Shown: piece by piece, positions 33,216 to 44,253 of the stretch
How positions within the stretch are numbered: the first letter of the stretch is position 1
Layout of the letters: each line of letters begins with the position of its first letter
Source of the DNA: Usnea hakonensis
Taxonomy: Eukaryota > Ascomycota > Lecanoromycetes > Lecanorales > Parmeliaceae
Length of the DNA: 59,723 bases
Direction of reading: 5' to 3'
NCBI GenBank assembly: GCA_013423325.1
Contig: BLJB01000078.1
Span: 1 to 59,723, forward strand
The notes under the pieces: model-generated
Databases searched by the model: none
What the model was told of the DNA's origin: nothing
Seen by the model: only the letters and a program-made list of their open reading frames with translations
Made by a program: the position numbers and the translations under genes

Positions 33216-34439
33216 ATGGCCTCACGAACAACAACCGCTCCACGAGTCGCTATTGTTGGTGCTGGTCCTGGCGGCCTAGTTCTTGCCCGTCTCCTTCACC
33301 TCGCCAACATCCCATTCGTACTCTATGAAGCGGAACCATCACGCACCAGCAGAGAGCAAGGCGGTTCTCTGGATCTGCACGAGAAATCCGGACAACTAGC
33401 CCTGCACGCGGCCGGTCTTTATTCTCAATGGAGGAAAATTGCCCGTAGTGAAGGTGAAGCCATGCGCATGGCGGACAAACACGGGAAGCTGTTCCTCGAA
33501 GAAGCTGATGAGCTTGAAAACAATAGACCGGAAGTGGATCGTGTACAGCTCCGGGCATTACTACTGGACTCATTGCCCGAAGGTGCGCTACAGTGGGGCC
33601 ACAAAGTACGATCAATATCTCCAAGTAACGAGGGCGACGGCAAGCATGAAGTCCATCTGGAAACGGTTTCCGGCACTCGTACAGAGGATTTTGATCTTGT
33701 GATTGGCGCAGATGGCGCTTGGTCCAAAGTCCGCCCTCTCCTCTCTGAAATCAAACCCCATTACTCAACAGTTTCCTGCCTTGACACCCGCATCCGCTCC
33801 GTCGATACTCTGTATCCTGCCGTCTCCAAGCTTGTAGGTAGGGGCACTTACTGCGCCTTCTCGGACACGAAAGGCTTGGTGGCGCAACGGAACGGCGACG
33901 GCTCGATCCGCACTTACATAATGCTCCAGAGACCGGAGACGTGGCTCAAGGACGTGGGAGTGGATTGGTCGGACCCGATGGCGGCCAAGAAGTTCTTGCT
34001 CGAGGAGGAGTACAAGGACTGGGCCGATGAGCTGAGAGACCTCATCATCCACGCGGATCCGGACATCGTGGCTCGCCCTTTTTATATGCACCCGCCTGAT
34101 TTCTCGTGGACCTCGAAACGTGGTCTCACTTTGCTGGGCGATGCGGCGCACCTCATGACGCCGTTTGCGGGCGAAGGGGTCAATCTGGCCTTGCTTGATG
34201 CTTTGGACCTCAGCAAAGCGATTGTTGAGGCTAGCACGGGAGAAGGTGGTATTGAGCTCTTTGATGCGATCAAAAGGTATGAGAAAATCATGCTTGAGAG
34301 GTGCCATGAGTCCATGGAGGAGACGTGGCGCAATTTGCAGTTGTTCTTTTCGCCGACTGCGCCGAAGGAGTTGGCGCAGATGTTTCGGGAGATGATGGCG
34401 GGGCATGGGCAGCCGCCTGAGGTGGTTGGGCATTCTTGA
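33216..34439 (+). CDS. FAD-dependent monooxygenase (TetX / salicylate-hydroxylase-like)
   Basis: Group A flavoprotein hydroxylase that would use NAD(P)H and O2 on an aromatic or polycyclic substrate. One exon, 407 aa. The N-terminal GxGxxG motif VAIVGAGPGGLVLARLL is followed by the acidic end of beta-2 (LYEAEPS). The conserved Arg/Gln region is VDRVQLRALLLDSLP, the DG motif is DLVIGADGAWSKVRP, and the GD motif is LTLLGDAAHLMTPFAGEGVN. REQGGSLDLH after the first motif resembles the TetX subgroup. No membrane anchor or biosynthetic cluster genes surround it, so a detoxification or catabolic role is as likely as secondary metabolism. The start codon is the first ATG, with a shared divergent promoter. 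Confidence 0.92.
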   Translation: MASRTTTAPRVAIVGAGPGGLVLARLLHLANIPFVLYEAEPSRTSREQGGSLDLHEKSGQLALHAAGLYSQWRKIARSEGEAMRMADKHGKLFLEEADELENNRPEVDRVQLRALLLDSLPEGALQWGHKVRSISPSNEGDGKHEVHLETVSGTRTEDFDLVIGADGAWSKVRPLLSEIKPHYSTVSCLDTRIRSVDTLYPAVSKLVGRGTYCAFSDTKGLVAQRNGDGSIRTYIMLQRPETWLKDVGVDWSDPMAAKKFLLEEEYKDWADELRDLIIHADPDIVARPFYMHPPDFSWTSKRGLTLLGDAAHLMTPFAGEGVNLALLDALDLSKAIVEASTGEGGIELFDAIKRYEKIMLERCHESMEETWRNLQLFFSPTAPKELAQMFREMMAGHGQPPEVVGHS

Positions 34440-34703
34440 ACCGGCTGATGAGAGGTAGGTATTGGGATGAACTTGTTTAGAGATCTATTAATCTCATAAT
34501 ACTATTATATAAAATATCTCCAATCATTAAACCCTGACACCTCCCATCAATCAAATTTCCTCATCCCACGAACTAACGCACATTCAATAAAACAATAAAC
34601 ATTCTCGTAGCATTAACAAAACCATCCCCGCGAGCGCTCCATCAATATATCGATACCATCTGACCATCTCCTAGCATCCTCACTCCCCCAAATAACAGTT
34701 TCG

Positions 34704-36182
34704 TCAAATGATCTCATACTTGCCTTCCACCTCCACAATCTTCTGCACAGCCTTCTTATACGCTTCCATCGCCTCCATTCTCTCGACGTACGCGCATAGC
34801 TTCGGATGCTCCTTTGCGGTGAAGAAGGATTTTGACTTCGCGGCGGCTGCGGACGGATGGTTGGTTAGCTTGGGTTTGGATGTGGCGTTGACTTCCCCCT
34901 TTCCTCCTCCCCCCCCAACCAAAAAAGAAAGAAGACAAGAAAAGAAAAACGGGAGAAAAGCGAGATCGATGGGGTTGGAAATGTGCGTTACATACCGAGG
35001 GGGAAACTCATCATGATGTCCGCCCCCGTCAAGTCGGCGCCGCAGAGAAAGCCGCCCCCGTTGGGCGATGTGGCGAGTTGGCTCTCGAGGAAATCCCATT
35101 GGGCGCGTAGGTTTGGGTTCAGGAATTTGGATTCGAGGGCGCTGGTGAGGAGGAGGGCGAGGGGGCGGAGGAAGAAGGGGGTTGAGGTTTTGATTGCTGT
35201 GCTGGCTGAGTGTTTTTTTTTTTTTTTTTTTTGGAAAGGGGGGGGGGGGGGGGGGGGAGTGGGGGGGGGGGGGGGGGGGTTTTTTTTTTTTTTTTTTTGG
35301 AAAGAGGGCAGGCGGGGCGGAGAGAATGGTGATAGAGGGGCTTACTGCTAACAATGATCCCAATGACTAGATATGGCATCAAGCTCCCCTCCGCATAATG
35401 CATGTAATACCGATAGCGCACCCATGATTCCGTTTCCCCGCCTACTTCCCCTCCCGTTGTCCCTTCTTTCGAACCCGCGTACCGCTCCGGCGCCAACCAT
35501 GGCCCGAAATGATCAACGAGGTATTCGATAATCAAGCCGGATTCTGCGAGCACTAATGGTTTTTTGGACTCGTCGTTGTTGGTGGTGGGGGACGTGGGTT
35601 CGACGCTTATGATGGGCGATTTGCCGAGCGGGTGCACGGCTTTTAGCTCGGGGGGTGCGAGCTGGGATTGCCGTTTGTAGGTGAGGAGGGTGTAGTCTAG
35701 GTGGAGTTCTTCGAGGAGCCAGAGGATGCGTTGGGAGCGGGATCGGTCGAGCCTAGGGGGCGAGGGAGGGAGGTGAGATTGGGGGGGTTTGGAGGAGGGG
35801 TGATGGAGTGGTGGGACAGTGAGAGTGGGGGAATGATGTGTGGTGACTTTTCCGTCTGTATTGCTCTTTTGTTTTTCGACAAAGAGATAGAAAGCGCAGA
35901 AAGTCGATGACTGGGGGAAGTTTGGCTGCTACATGGGGTATACAGACTTTCTGGGCGGATCGTTTACATTTGTGCTCTTGACAGGTAATAACAATGAATG
36001 TAATCGGGGTAATTGTGAGAAATAGACACCATTTGGCTCTTCCTATTGCGTACAAATACATGGTGCAAAAAGGGAGGGGGGGGGAGAGAAAGAGCTGGAG
36101 CTGCTCACCAGTAGAGTGTGATCTTGGCATTCTGTTCCTTCTTGATGGTTTCTTGATCTTGGCCTCTCGTTACTGGCGCCAT
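34704..36182 (-). CDS. Glutathione S-transferase-like protein
   Basis: Cytosolic GST fold, 274 aa, four exons: 36109-36182, 35346-35752, 34996-35196 and 34704-34846. Joining exon 1 to exon 2 gives ITLYWLDRSRSQRILWLLEEL, the usual N-terminal thioredoxin-like start with a catalytic-region Ser. LGKSPII with the cis-Pro-like loop, LAESGLIIEYLVDHF (glutathione-binding E-S) and the C-terminal FLCGADLTGADIMMSFPL are clear. The last exon ends AYVERMEAMEAYKKAV. Introns are 356, 149 and 149 nt, far longer than elsewhere in the window, and intron 2 contains long homopolymers. The exon 3-4 acceptor (34847) was chosen by frame and could shift by a few residues. Substrate is unknown. Confidence 0.88.
35213..35304. 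repeat. Duplicated homopolymer block T20-GGAAA-G20-AGT-G19-T19-GGAAAG
   Basis: Within GST intron 2, a run of 20 T is followed by ggaaa and 20 G, then agt, 19 G, 19 T and again ggaaag. The T-run plus ggaaag module occurs twice. Exact run lengths may be affected by sequencing error. A similar T-run plus ggaa occurs near 46885 and 47042. Confidence 0.8.
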
Positions 36183-36734
36183 GATGTGGTGTATATAGGT
36201 GATGGTTTACTTGAAAGAAGACAGAAAGAAAGAAAGATGAAGATGGAGATATGAGGCACTTGACGTACTGTAGCCTCGGCGGGGGATCTCGGACCTCGGC
36301 TGTTTGACTTTAGCCAATCACAACTCGTCCGCCGGAGTAAAGTAGCGCTAGTGTTTTCTACCACCCATACAAAGTGCCTTATCCCATCATCTTACCCGTT
36401 TTCCGTATGACTTATACAATCCTCTCTCCGCGTAAAGCCCGCCTATCAGACCACAGCGCCACCCATATACCACTCATATTTCGCGACTTCTTGGTTTTCA
36501 TTTCGTAGCCGCCAAACTGACAAGACTTTGACTGAGCGATTTTCCAACTCCAGGTCTCAGTTCTTGGCTACCTTATAAGTTACCATAATTCGTCTACTGT
36601 ATCTACGCTTCATATGTCAATTCTCATTGGTCACTTGAACTCTTCATCTTTCAACGATCGTAATTATTATGCGTCGGTATCTTTGTTGGAACATACTCCG
36701 TAAAGTATGACGCATTAGCTTAACACATGAATAA
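36183..36734. other. GST upstream region
   Basis: Contains an agaaagaaagaaaga-like purine stretch near 36220-36238, in the likely 5' UTR of the GST gene. No gene was recognised. Confidence 0.45.
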
Positions 36735-37534
36735 TTAGCATGCTCAAAAAAATGCAATTTCTTGGCACACGCACTCTCTACACCCCCCGCCTGATTTGGT
36801 ATACAAAACCTACCAAAAATCAAAAATTCATTCTGAAGTTGGATTTCTAAGGCTATACAGGCTCGCTATAGCTCGTAGTACTCGAATTATAAAGAATACT
36901 ATAGAGTATACTTGGTATCGCTTTTCAAGTTTGTTACGGATATCCTCCACAGGATATGTGCGGAGCCTCATAGGGCTTAGCGAGCCTTGGCATTGCGGCC
37001 ATGAGGAGGATTCTTCCTGTAGATACTCTTCTCCACACACATTATTAATAAATAGATTATCCATACATATGACACCACTCATATCGTTTCATGACAAAGT
37101 TAGCCTGTGTTAAGCTCGACCTGGATACCCCTAGAATATTAACCAAATTAGAGGTTTGCTACTAAGAAGCGCAATACCCCGCGCCATTTTTGGGCCTATG
37201 GCCGAGTGGACTAGTACCTGACAGTGTTCTAGGGGTGTCGTAGAGGAGGGTTTTCAGGGGGCTTTAAGGTAGACTTTAGGGGGAGGGTCCTAAGAAGACC
37301 CGTAGATCGTAGAATTTAGTAGCGCGAACGATAACGGTTTCGGTCGCTAACCCGATAGAAAAAGTTAACCGGCGGTTTCGCTCAGTTTCGTGAATTCGGG
37401 TAGTCTTCGGTAAAATATTCAGCGCTAAATTAGTGCCCGAGGGTTAAGAAACCGGCGGTTAATCTACTCTGAATACCCCTATTATTAATTCTCGGTGGTT
37501 TAATATACTATTACATTTCTTTTGAGCATGCTAA
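36735..37534. mobile_element. 0.8-kb TIR element (MITE-like or decayed Tc1/mariner-type) at a TA target
   Basis: The ends are perfect 15-bp inverted repeats: TTAGCATGCTCAAAA at 36735-36749 and its reverse complement at 37520-37534. Similarity continues inward for about ten more bases (aaatgcaat against gaaatgtaat). If TA is read as the target duplication, the TIR begins GCATGCTCAAAA. No transposase frame is present; the longest open stretch (36796-37113) has no recognisable domain. The interior is AT-rich with ctata/taga words suggesting mild RIP. It sits between GST and the APH-fold gene. Confidence 0.75.
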
Positions 37535-37725
37535 AACGCTTCTTTAATCGGCAATGTCTTGGTAAGGGTCCTGGCAGAGGCTTCACAGGCAATTTAAGTA
37601 ATTATTGCTCCATCCTTCCATCATTCCCAACAACTTCTCGCTGCTCGCGTTCCTCGAACTTATCTCTAAGTCTACGTCGATTTGTCTAAAATTCTCATCT
37701 CCACTTTCACTCTCATTTGATTATC

Positions 37726-39192
37726 ATGTACTACGGCGACGACTGGCCTGAGATGCCCGATGGTAGTACCTTCGATGGCAAGCAGCTGTTTACCCTGGTC
37801 CGTAGTGGCAATAGCCCCATGAGTGGAGTTTGGGATGTAAACCTGCTTATTCGGGAAACTGAAGAGGTTCTCGGGTCCGAGGTCGTGGACATCCCGACCG
37901 TCACCAGTGGCTCTAATTTCTACGTAAGTGTTCCAAAATGACACCTCCATCACAACACTCCTTCCACGCTGGAACCGAATTTGAGAACGGCTAGGGTTTC
38001 CACTTCAAGCTGTCGAATGGGTCGGACATCGTAGCGCGTTTGGCTCGTGCTGACGTCAATATGCCCAACTATGATGCCTTCCCAATGCATTGGCTAATCA
38101 ACGAGGCTCAATTTGGGGTCGCCGTCTACGAGCTTCTACGCCCAGTGTCTCAAATACGAGTGTCTCATCTACTTTATCACCGTCTTCCAGTACAATTACC
38201 TACTCCCAGGCTTCATCTCCCTCAGGACATCATGGGCCGTCGTTTGTTCTTGTTCCAAAGAGGACAAGGAGAGAATAACGTATGGTGGGATCTCAGCGAA
38301 GAAGAAAAGGTGCGTGCCTATGCTGTTACTCCTCTTGATACAACTCAAGTATGTGAATCCTTTCTCTAGGCATGTCTTCTTGCCCAATCTGCCAGCATTC
38401 GCGCATCATTATTCAGCTTCAATCCCACGCTAGACTTCACCGCTGCTTGGTTCCTCAAACGCCTATTCGAACAAAAGCCTGAATCGCTCCCCATTCCTGT
38501 TGCTCCCACCCGAGAGTTTTGTACTGCTCTATTTATGTCCAAAATTGAAGCCACAATTAAGAATGTAGGCGACATGATCGGCTGGGAAAGCGACAACGTC
38601 ACAGTCGGCCCGATTGCTGCCGCGGCTAAGCAGTCTCTCCTACGCTTTATTCCACACACTATGCCTGCAGGCAGTGACAGCGACCAGAGCTCATTCTATC
38701 GGTTCGTTATCGAACATGGTGATTTTGGCATTCACAATATGTCGATCTCAACGGATGTAGACGGACAGCCTCTTGTAACGTCCCTGTACGACTGGGACAC
38801 TGCATGTATCGTGCCGGCCATCGTTTCCGATCCGATAATGAGCGTCACGGTCGATCTAGTGATAGACGAGGATGCTATTCCTTCAATCACTCGAGTAGAA
38901 GACGATGTGACTCCGGATGAACACGCGGAGTACATGACATGGACGCGGCAATATTTCAAGGCACGCTCTTAGCTCCAGCATCTTATCATACAATGAGTGA
39001 CTGACTTTCTCCTTGTTCACGTAGGACCTTTTCAATCAAACGCCCGACTACGAAAAGGTAATCCGGGCTGGGAAAGACGCTCGCCATCTTTGGTTTGCGT
39101 TGAGAGCTTGGCGCGGTGACGACCCAGAGGCATATTTCGGTGAGCTGGGAGCCTGGGCTGAGAGAAGGATGAAGGAGCTTGGCGTTGATTGA
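37726..39192 (+). CDS. APH-family (aminoglycoside/choline kinase-like) phosphotransferase
   Basis: Protein-kinase-like small-molecule kinase fold of unknown substrate; fungi have many such proteins. Four exons: 37726-37923, 37995-38309, 38370-38960 and 39025-39192; 423 aa in frame. VARLAR marks the lysine/arginine strand. The catalytic loop is IEHGDFGIHNMSI (Asp and Asn of H-G-D-x4-N), and the metal-binding motif is LYDWDTACIVP. Family-like blocks RRLFLFQRGQGENNVWWDLS and LFEQKPESLPIPVAPTREFC are intact. The third intron has a GC donor (aag|gcacgc), forced by the conserved continuation YFKDLFNQTPDYEKV. ATG 37726 is the first in the frame. Confidence 0.87.
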
Positions 39193-40256
39193 GTGGCAGT
39201 GATTGGGGCCTTGCCTTAGCCGTAGAAAGCTAGCCTCAAGGGACTAGGGGAACAGAAGGTAAATGAGCCGGTGGACTGCTAAGAAGTGAAATCTATCGGC
39301 CGTACGAGTAGTGGCCGTAAGTTATATAAAAAGTTTATTGGTAGACTAAGCTCACTAGTCGATCCGCCTCTCCCAATCTGTTGTCAGACTCGCAACCTGC
39401 TCAAACATCACATTGCCGCGCGGTCACTCAAATTCCCAGCTCGGCACTAGCTATGACAAGTATGGATGATTCATACACTCTCTCCCGTTTTCTATACCGA
39501 GTCCCTACAGAACGACCGTACTCGACGAAGCCGGATAATGTGTTATCAAGCTCATACATGTGGAGAGAAAAAGAAAACGAGACTTTCGTCTCCTGCAAAT
39601 TACCCCTTTCTCTTACTGACATCATAATAAGCAACTTTGTCCATAAGCGCTATCGTGACTCACTCGGCTCAGTCTCTTTGTGGTCTTTGTCGGGTCATTG
39701 CAGGGCGACTGTGCTCACGTTGGCTGAATTATGCGGCACTAATTTTATTCCTAGAAGAAATTGTCGATCCGTACGGACGCTACCAAGCTCTCTACAGGCG
39801 CTGGAGTCTTTTCTCCGAAAGTTCATGCAGACTTATAACACTTCTAGCTTGAGGTTTACGCTAGTGGCCACTTCTCTGACATTTCATACAAACGCTTAAC
39901 ACTTCCAGGACTTCTCCACGGCTTTTGAGTCTCTTTACTGCACAGTTTAACCGCTCGGGAAGCTTACGACAGGGGGCTTATCTCCCAAAGCTCATGCAGA
40001 CGTATAACACTTCGAGCTTGAAGCTTATGACAAGTGGGGTTTATTGGAAATGACTCACCAACTCTTCAGAACACGAATAACACTTTTTGGCAGATGTCTT
40101 GGCAAGCAGCTTCACTGTCTATATAAGCGGTTCTTTCCTTCATGGCTTGACACTCATTCCTACATCCTTCCATAATACTACTGAGATTCCAAAATTGCCC
40201 TCTCTCTTACCTCTAATTTCCCGCTCTTTCTAAATATATAACTAGCTCCTCTCAAC
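39193..40256. other. Intergenic region with a duplicated segment
   Basis: Holds a direct repeat (39812 and 39981). The plus-strand open frame 39381-39899 (172 codons) overlaps the repeat, has no recognisable domain and is not called. Confidence 0.45.
39812..40035. repeat. 55-bp direct repeat, period 169
   Basis: Copies at about 39812-39866 and 39981-40035 share tctcc(g/c)aaag(t/c)tcatgcagac and the following tataacacttc and agcttgag/agcttgaag words in the same order. Non-coding; an old duplication. Confidence 0.75.
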
Positions 40257-41043
40257 ATGGCCGTCTCTGTCGACCACATTCGCTATAATCATCTCCCGTC
40301 TCTCGAAGAGGCCGATATCTCTCGACAGGTCTCTATGAACCTACCTTCTCCTCCGTCACAATGCTAACCGCTCAACGTCTATAAAGCTTTCGTACACCGA
40401 CGATATCATCAGCGGTCCTATTCGTGAGGTCTTCCTCAAACACGCCGCCCATCACACGCTGTGCCTTTACCTTCAGCATCGCCATCATACAGTCGGCGCG
40501 GGCGAGGCCGTCGTCAAAGTCGAAGGCACGGCGCATTTGATGGACACTCAGGCCATGGAGGACATCGTCTCCTTTGGGAACAAGATCGTTCCGAGCACCT
40601 GGATGGCAACGGGTGATACTGTGCTTCCAATGGAGTTCGCCGTCGTCCCTACGAGGTACGTTTGTGTCTTTCCTGTTTGGAACCGCATTTTTTGTTATCT
40701 CCGACCGCTCTTGACTCCTTCCAGCAGCACCACCACTTCTGCTTTCACGCCTGCCTTCCTCTCAGACTTCCTCTCTGTCCTTCAGTCAAATGGATGCGAC
40801 GGTCTGTTCGGTATCGATACTCTCGCCAAGGACGCATGGTCTGAGATGAAGATTGGCGATGCGAGCGTCGTAGTGCCAAGCAACCATGGCGAGAACTACG
40901 ATCAGGACAAGTTCATTCCTGTTGCGTTTGCGTTTGAGAAGGAAAAGCCCGCTTTCACGGTTCATGGCAAATGTGGCACCGACCACAATCACTCAAGCAA
41001 ACCAGCTCCAAAGCCAAAGCCAAAGCCAAAGCCAAAGAAGTAG
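40257..41043 (+). CDS. Small protein of unknown function with Lys-Pro tail
   Basis: Not recognised. Three exons, 40257-40328, 40387-40655 and 40725-41043, give 219 aa. Intron 1 has a weak donor (gtctct) but a good gctaac branch site. Intron 2 (69 nt, gtacgt..ccag) is a multiple of three and could be retained, adding 23 residues. The central part looks folded (VFLKHAAHHTLCLYLQHRHHTVGAGEAV; VSFGNKIVPSTWMATGD). The C-terminus is a repetitive KPAPKPKPKPKPKK tail coded by aagcca repeats. No signal peptide or membrane segment. Residues at the start (VSVDHIRYNHLPSLEEAD) look like a genuine N-terminus. Confidence 0.65.
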
Positions 41044-41912
41044 AATTGGGATATGCCGAGCCTGCGAGCTTTGAAGGTGCTTTGTTTCTTTGTTGATGAA
41101 GACTCTAGTCTCTGCCTATGTTCTTGAGGCAAGTGCGATCTCGGAAGGTGCTGAAGGGGATGTTTAGTAATAACTCATGCAATGATAAACATAAATGGCT
41201 TCTTCGTCCACAATTCTACTCCTCTGTAGCACAATGAATCTGAAAGTGGATACATGCTTTCCTTTGAGCTTACACAGCTTTGGTCATGTACGTAAGGTCA
41301 AGAGAGTTGGAAATTATAGGTAAGATATTGATTCCTTCGCTTACGCTAGCATATAGATTCTCGAGCTGCCATCCAGGTACTCTCTCGAGCAAGTCCATCA
41401 GTTCAGGACATTACGCACCCTCGTCAAGAGCATCAAGAATAATGTAAACCTGTGTGAAATCTCCTGCGCTACTTACTATATCATTTCAAGAAGTGCATGA
41501 GGCGGCGTTTATCGCTTTTCCATCCTAGAACAGCGTCTCGAGACTCTTGAATAGTCGCGTCGACTAATCAAAGAGTTGGTGGAGCAGAGAGCGTTGCATC
41601 CTACTTTTGCGGGCCATTGAAGTCGAAGTTTTGATTTCCTATCGTGCCTTTGGAGACTACGAGCTTGTTTGAAGGAAAAATTCTGGTTGTAGAGTTACTC
41701 GGCGGTAGTGTTATTTAATTATAAGATACACGTGTGCCGCTGCTTCTTCCCGCCGACCGTTCGATAAGCACAGAGCTATGACAGTATATATGTGAGTGTA
41801 ACCTGCATAACCGCATCCATGAATCAAATATAAAGTTGTAAATTGAGGAATCTCGCCGAATTAGACCACGCAGACGAGGTGAAATGAAGCCTGTATTCCC
41901 ATATCCCCCAAA
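41044..41912. other. Convergent intergenic region
   Basis: 3' flanks of the unknown protein gene and the CorA-like gene. No gene, repeat or RNA was recognised. Confidence 0.5.
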
Positions 41913-43663
41913 TCAGCGCAATTCGTGGCCCCAAAACAAAGAATTCTCCGTATAGCTTGACCTATCATCCTTTACGACCAGACCCTCCACCTCGCCAGCC
42001 AGCTGCGCACTGTAGGCTCTGTCCTCGTGGACCCACCACAGGCGCCAACCTACCACGACGGCGACAGTGAGTGGAATGGTGGTCGCCCAGTAAATCCAGA
42101 ATTTGTCGGAGATACTGACTGAGGGGGAGGGGGAGGAGGAAGAAGATGATGAGTTGGAAGGAGCGTCAGAAGGAGAAGCCTGCCATTCGAACATGCTCAT
42201 GCTGAAGAGGGTGGCGATATACGTCCCCGGCAGGAACAAGGCTGTGATGAATGCCAACGTCTTCATCGCCGTGCTGTCGCGCCCGCTGGACACGGCGATC
42301 CGCGCGCTCAGACGATTGTCCGTCTGCGCGGAAATGCTGTAAAGCACTTGGATCTGTGACGAGACTCGCTCTTTAAGGTTGGAACAAAAGCCTTGCACGC
42401 TGGTAGACGAGAATTCGATATGCCGCGCTGTTTCTCGCAGCTCGCGCGAGGGGTGGAGTAGTGAGACCCGCCGTTGAGGGGGCCATCGGGAGCTTATTTC
42501 GTCGCCGGTTTGGAGCAGATACGCCGCGGCGTTGCAGTTGAATGCAACGACGCGGCTCAAGAATATAACCTCTGTCAAGACCGTGTGCGTGCCCATGGTC
42601 AATCTGCGCATGTCGTCCTTGCTGGGTACTTTGGGAAGTTGTGGCACTGCGGACATGTCTCGTCGCAGGCGCCCGGCGAAAGTCACGCCGATGGAGTGCT
42701 CCAAACTTACCACCTGGTCGTCAAGCATCCGAGTAAAGATCTCGGCGCGGTTCTTGTAGTTTTTGAGAAGGATGGTAGGGAGGAGCAGAGGGTGCGCCCA
42801 AAGTGCAGGTGTGGCTGCGATGAGAGCGCGGATCTGCTCTGAGATTGTGGAGGTTTTATCTTCGCCATGAAGGGCGGCAAGTACGTGGTCGCCGTGGATG
42901 AACGCTGTCGTCCAACCGTTGGACAGATTGTGAGACAACGAGACGACGTAGTTGGCGATCTGGAATTTTTGGGGGACTTTGAGCACGATATCTGAACAAG
43001 GGATCGTATCTCAGTTAATACTAAAATCAACGGTGGAGATCGTAGAAAAGCTACCAAACCGATTCTCGTTGTCCACATGAGATTTGCATGTCAGATGGTC
43101 AGAGCAAACACCTCCTAGATCGTGTACGGCTTCAAGAGTTGCTTCATGTAAGTGGAAGGCTTCCTTGACGAGTACAAAGGAGCCCTTGCTCATTGAGAAG
43201 CCTGGAGGTCGGTAGGTGGTTCGATCGCACAGTCTATAGTAAGATGCATCAACCCCAGTTTTGTGATGATTGGCGGAAAGAAAACATATTACAGTAGTCG
43301 TATACCCCCTTCGAGGACAGCATCTTTCGGAGGGTTCAGTGCAGCATAAGCTCCCTATTGAAGCTCACAGCAATCATTATCTTTTGTTCGAGCGTGAGTA
43401 TAGAGTGCGGACAAGAAACCAAACTTGCACTCTGATCAAGCCAATCTTTGATTTCCCAATCATTCAAGAAGCCATGGCGATAATTGTCAGCTGCACACTT
43501 TTCCGTCTGCGTATATTAATTAGGTCATTTTGCATATGGTATGACCGATCAGGATGTTACGGACATTCACATATTTCCACACCTCGATGTACTCGGCTCT
43601 ACCAGTCGTGGCGGATTCCCAGATCGACTCTTCGAGGTATTTTTCATGAGTGACTTTGAACAT
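41913..43663 (-). CDS. CorA-like membrane transporter-type protein (5' structure unresolved)
   Basis: Fungal CorA-superfamily-like protein, possibly a divalent-cation channel. Well-supported exons are 41913-42991 and 43055 to about 43300; their 63-nt intron joins ENRF to DIVLKVPQKFQIANYV. The core has a helical cytoplasmic part, then SGRDSTAMKTLAFITALFLP leading into a membrane segment (TALFLPGTYIATLFSM), and a second segment (FWIYWATTIPLTVAVVVGW), the usual C-terminal pair. The classical GMN loop motif is not present; this is common in fungal CorA-like proteins and leaves transport unproven. Upstream, YYRLCDRTTYRPPGFSMSKG is in frame. Two likely 5' exons (43571-43663 and 43369-43506) are protein-like, but no splice pair joins them to the core without a frame conflict. 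Confidence 0.72.
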
Positions 43664-44103
43664 GGCGATTATGCAGCTGACCTCTGAGTACAACCGTTGA
43701 AGCTGGAAAATTCCGAGCAGTAGAAGAAGTGACCTCGGGCTGTGGAGACAGGGCCTGCCTTAAAGGCTTCTGATATTCAATCAAACGGCGCTTGGCCCCC
43801 TTTTTTATACTAGAGTTAACGGAATTCCTGGGCTATGCAATTCTCTTGAATCGAATGGTGTGGATTGACAAAAGTGCTAGGAATCCTCCGGAGCAACATT
43901 GATCCGACCCGGCTTGGCAGACAGCGGCCTGAACTTGCTCGCTCTCTCCCCTCTTCAACGTCTTCAAACTTTGGGAATTCATAAACTTGTACCACTGCGA
44001 CTAGCGATACTATCATCAGGCAGTATGGAATCAAGCGGAATGCTCGCCGAGTTCATGCACCCGGTTTCGTCACTTGACGAGGAAGAGTACGCTCCCACTG
44101 TGA

Positions 44104-44253
44104 ATGTGGCAGGGATATGTTATTTACACTGTCAGGTTTCACGAGTGGTACCACAACGAGCAGTAGGTCTCAGACTTCAATATGAAGTGGCCTGTCGTTT
44201 TGATGAATAGGAAAGTGGCCCTCTGAGGTTGCAATTGCCCTTTTTCCATACAG
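44104..44253 (+). pseudogene. Broken 5' part of the barrel-hydrolase fusion gene
   Basis: From ATG 44104 the frame reads RFHEWYHNEQ then a stop. Homologues of this fold, as I recall them, have FHDWYNNEHGP followed by an LRLP-type block. A similar GLRLQYE occurs immediately afterwards but in another frame. A donor gtaggt at the stop pairs with the acceptor at 44253 but leaves the wrong phase for the next exon. Either a small indel has broken the gene, or an unseen exon or assembly error exists. Confidence 0.35.

Noticed and set aside
39381..39899. 172-codon plus-strand open frame
   Set aside because: Lies in a region with a degenerate direct repeat, has no recognisable content and no clear start context.
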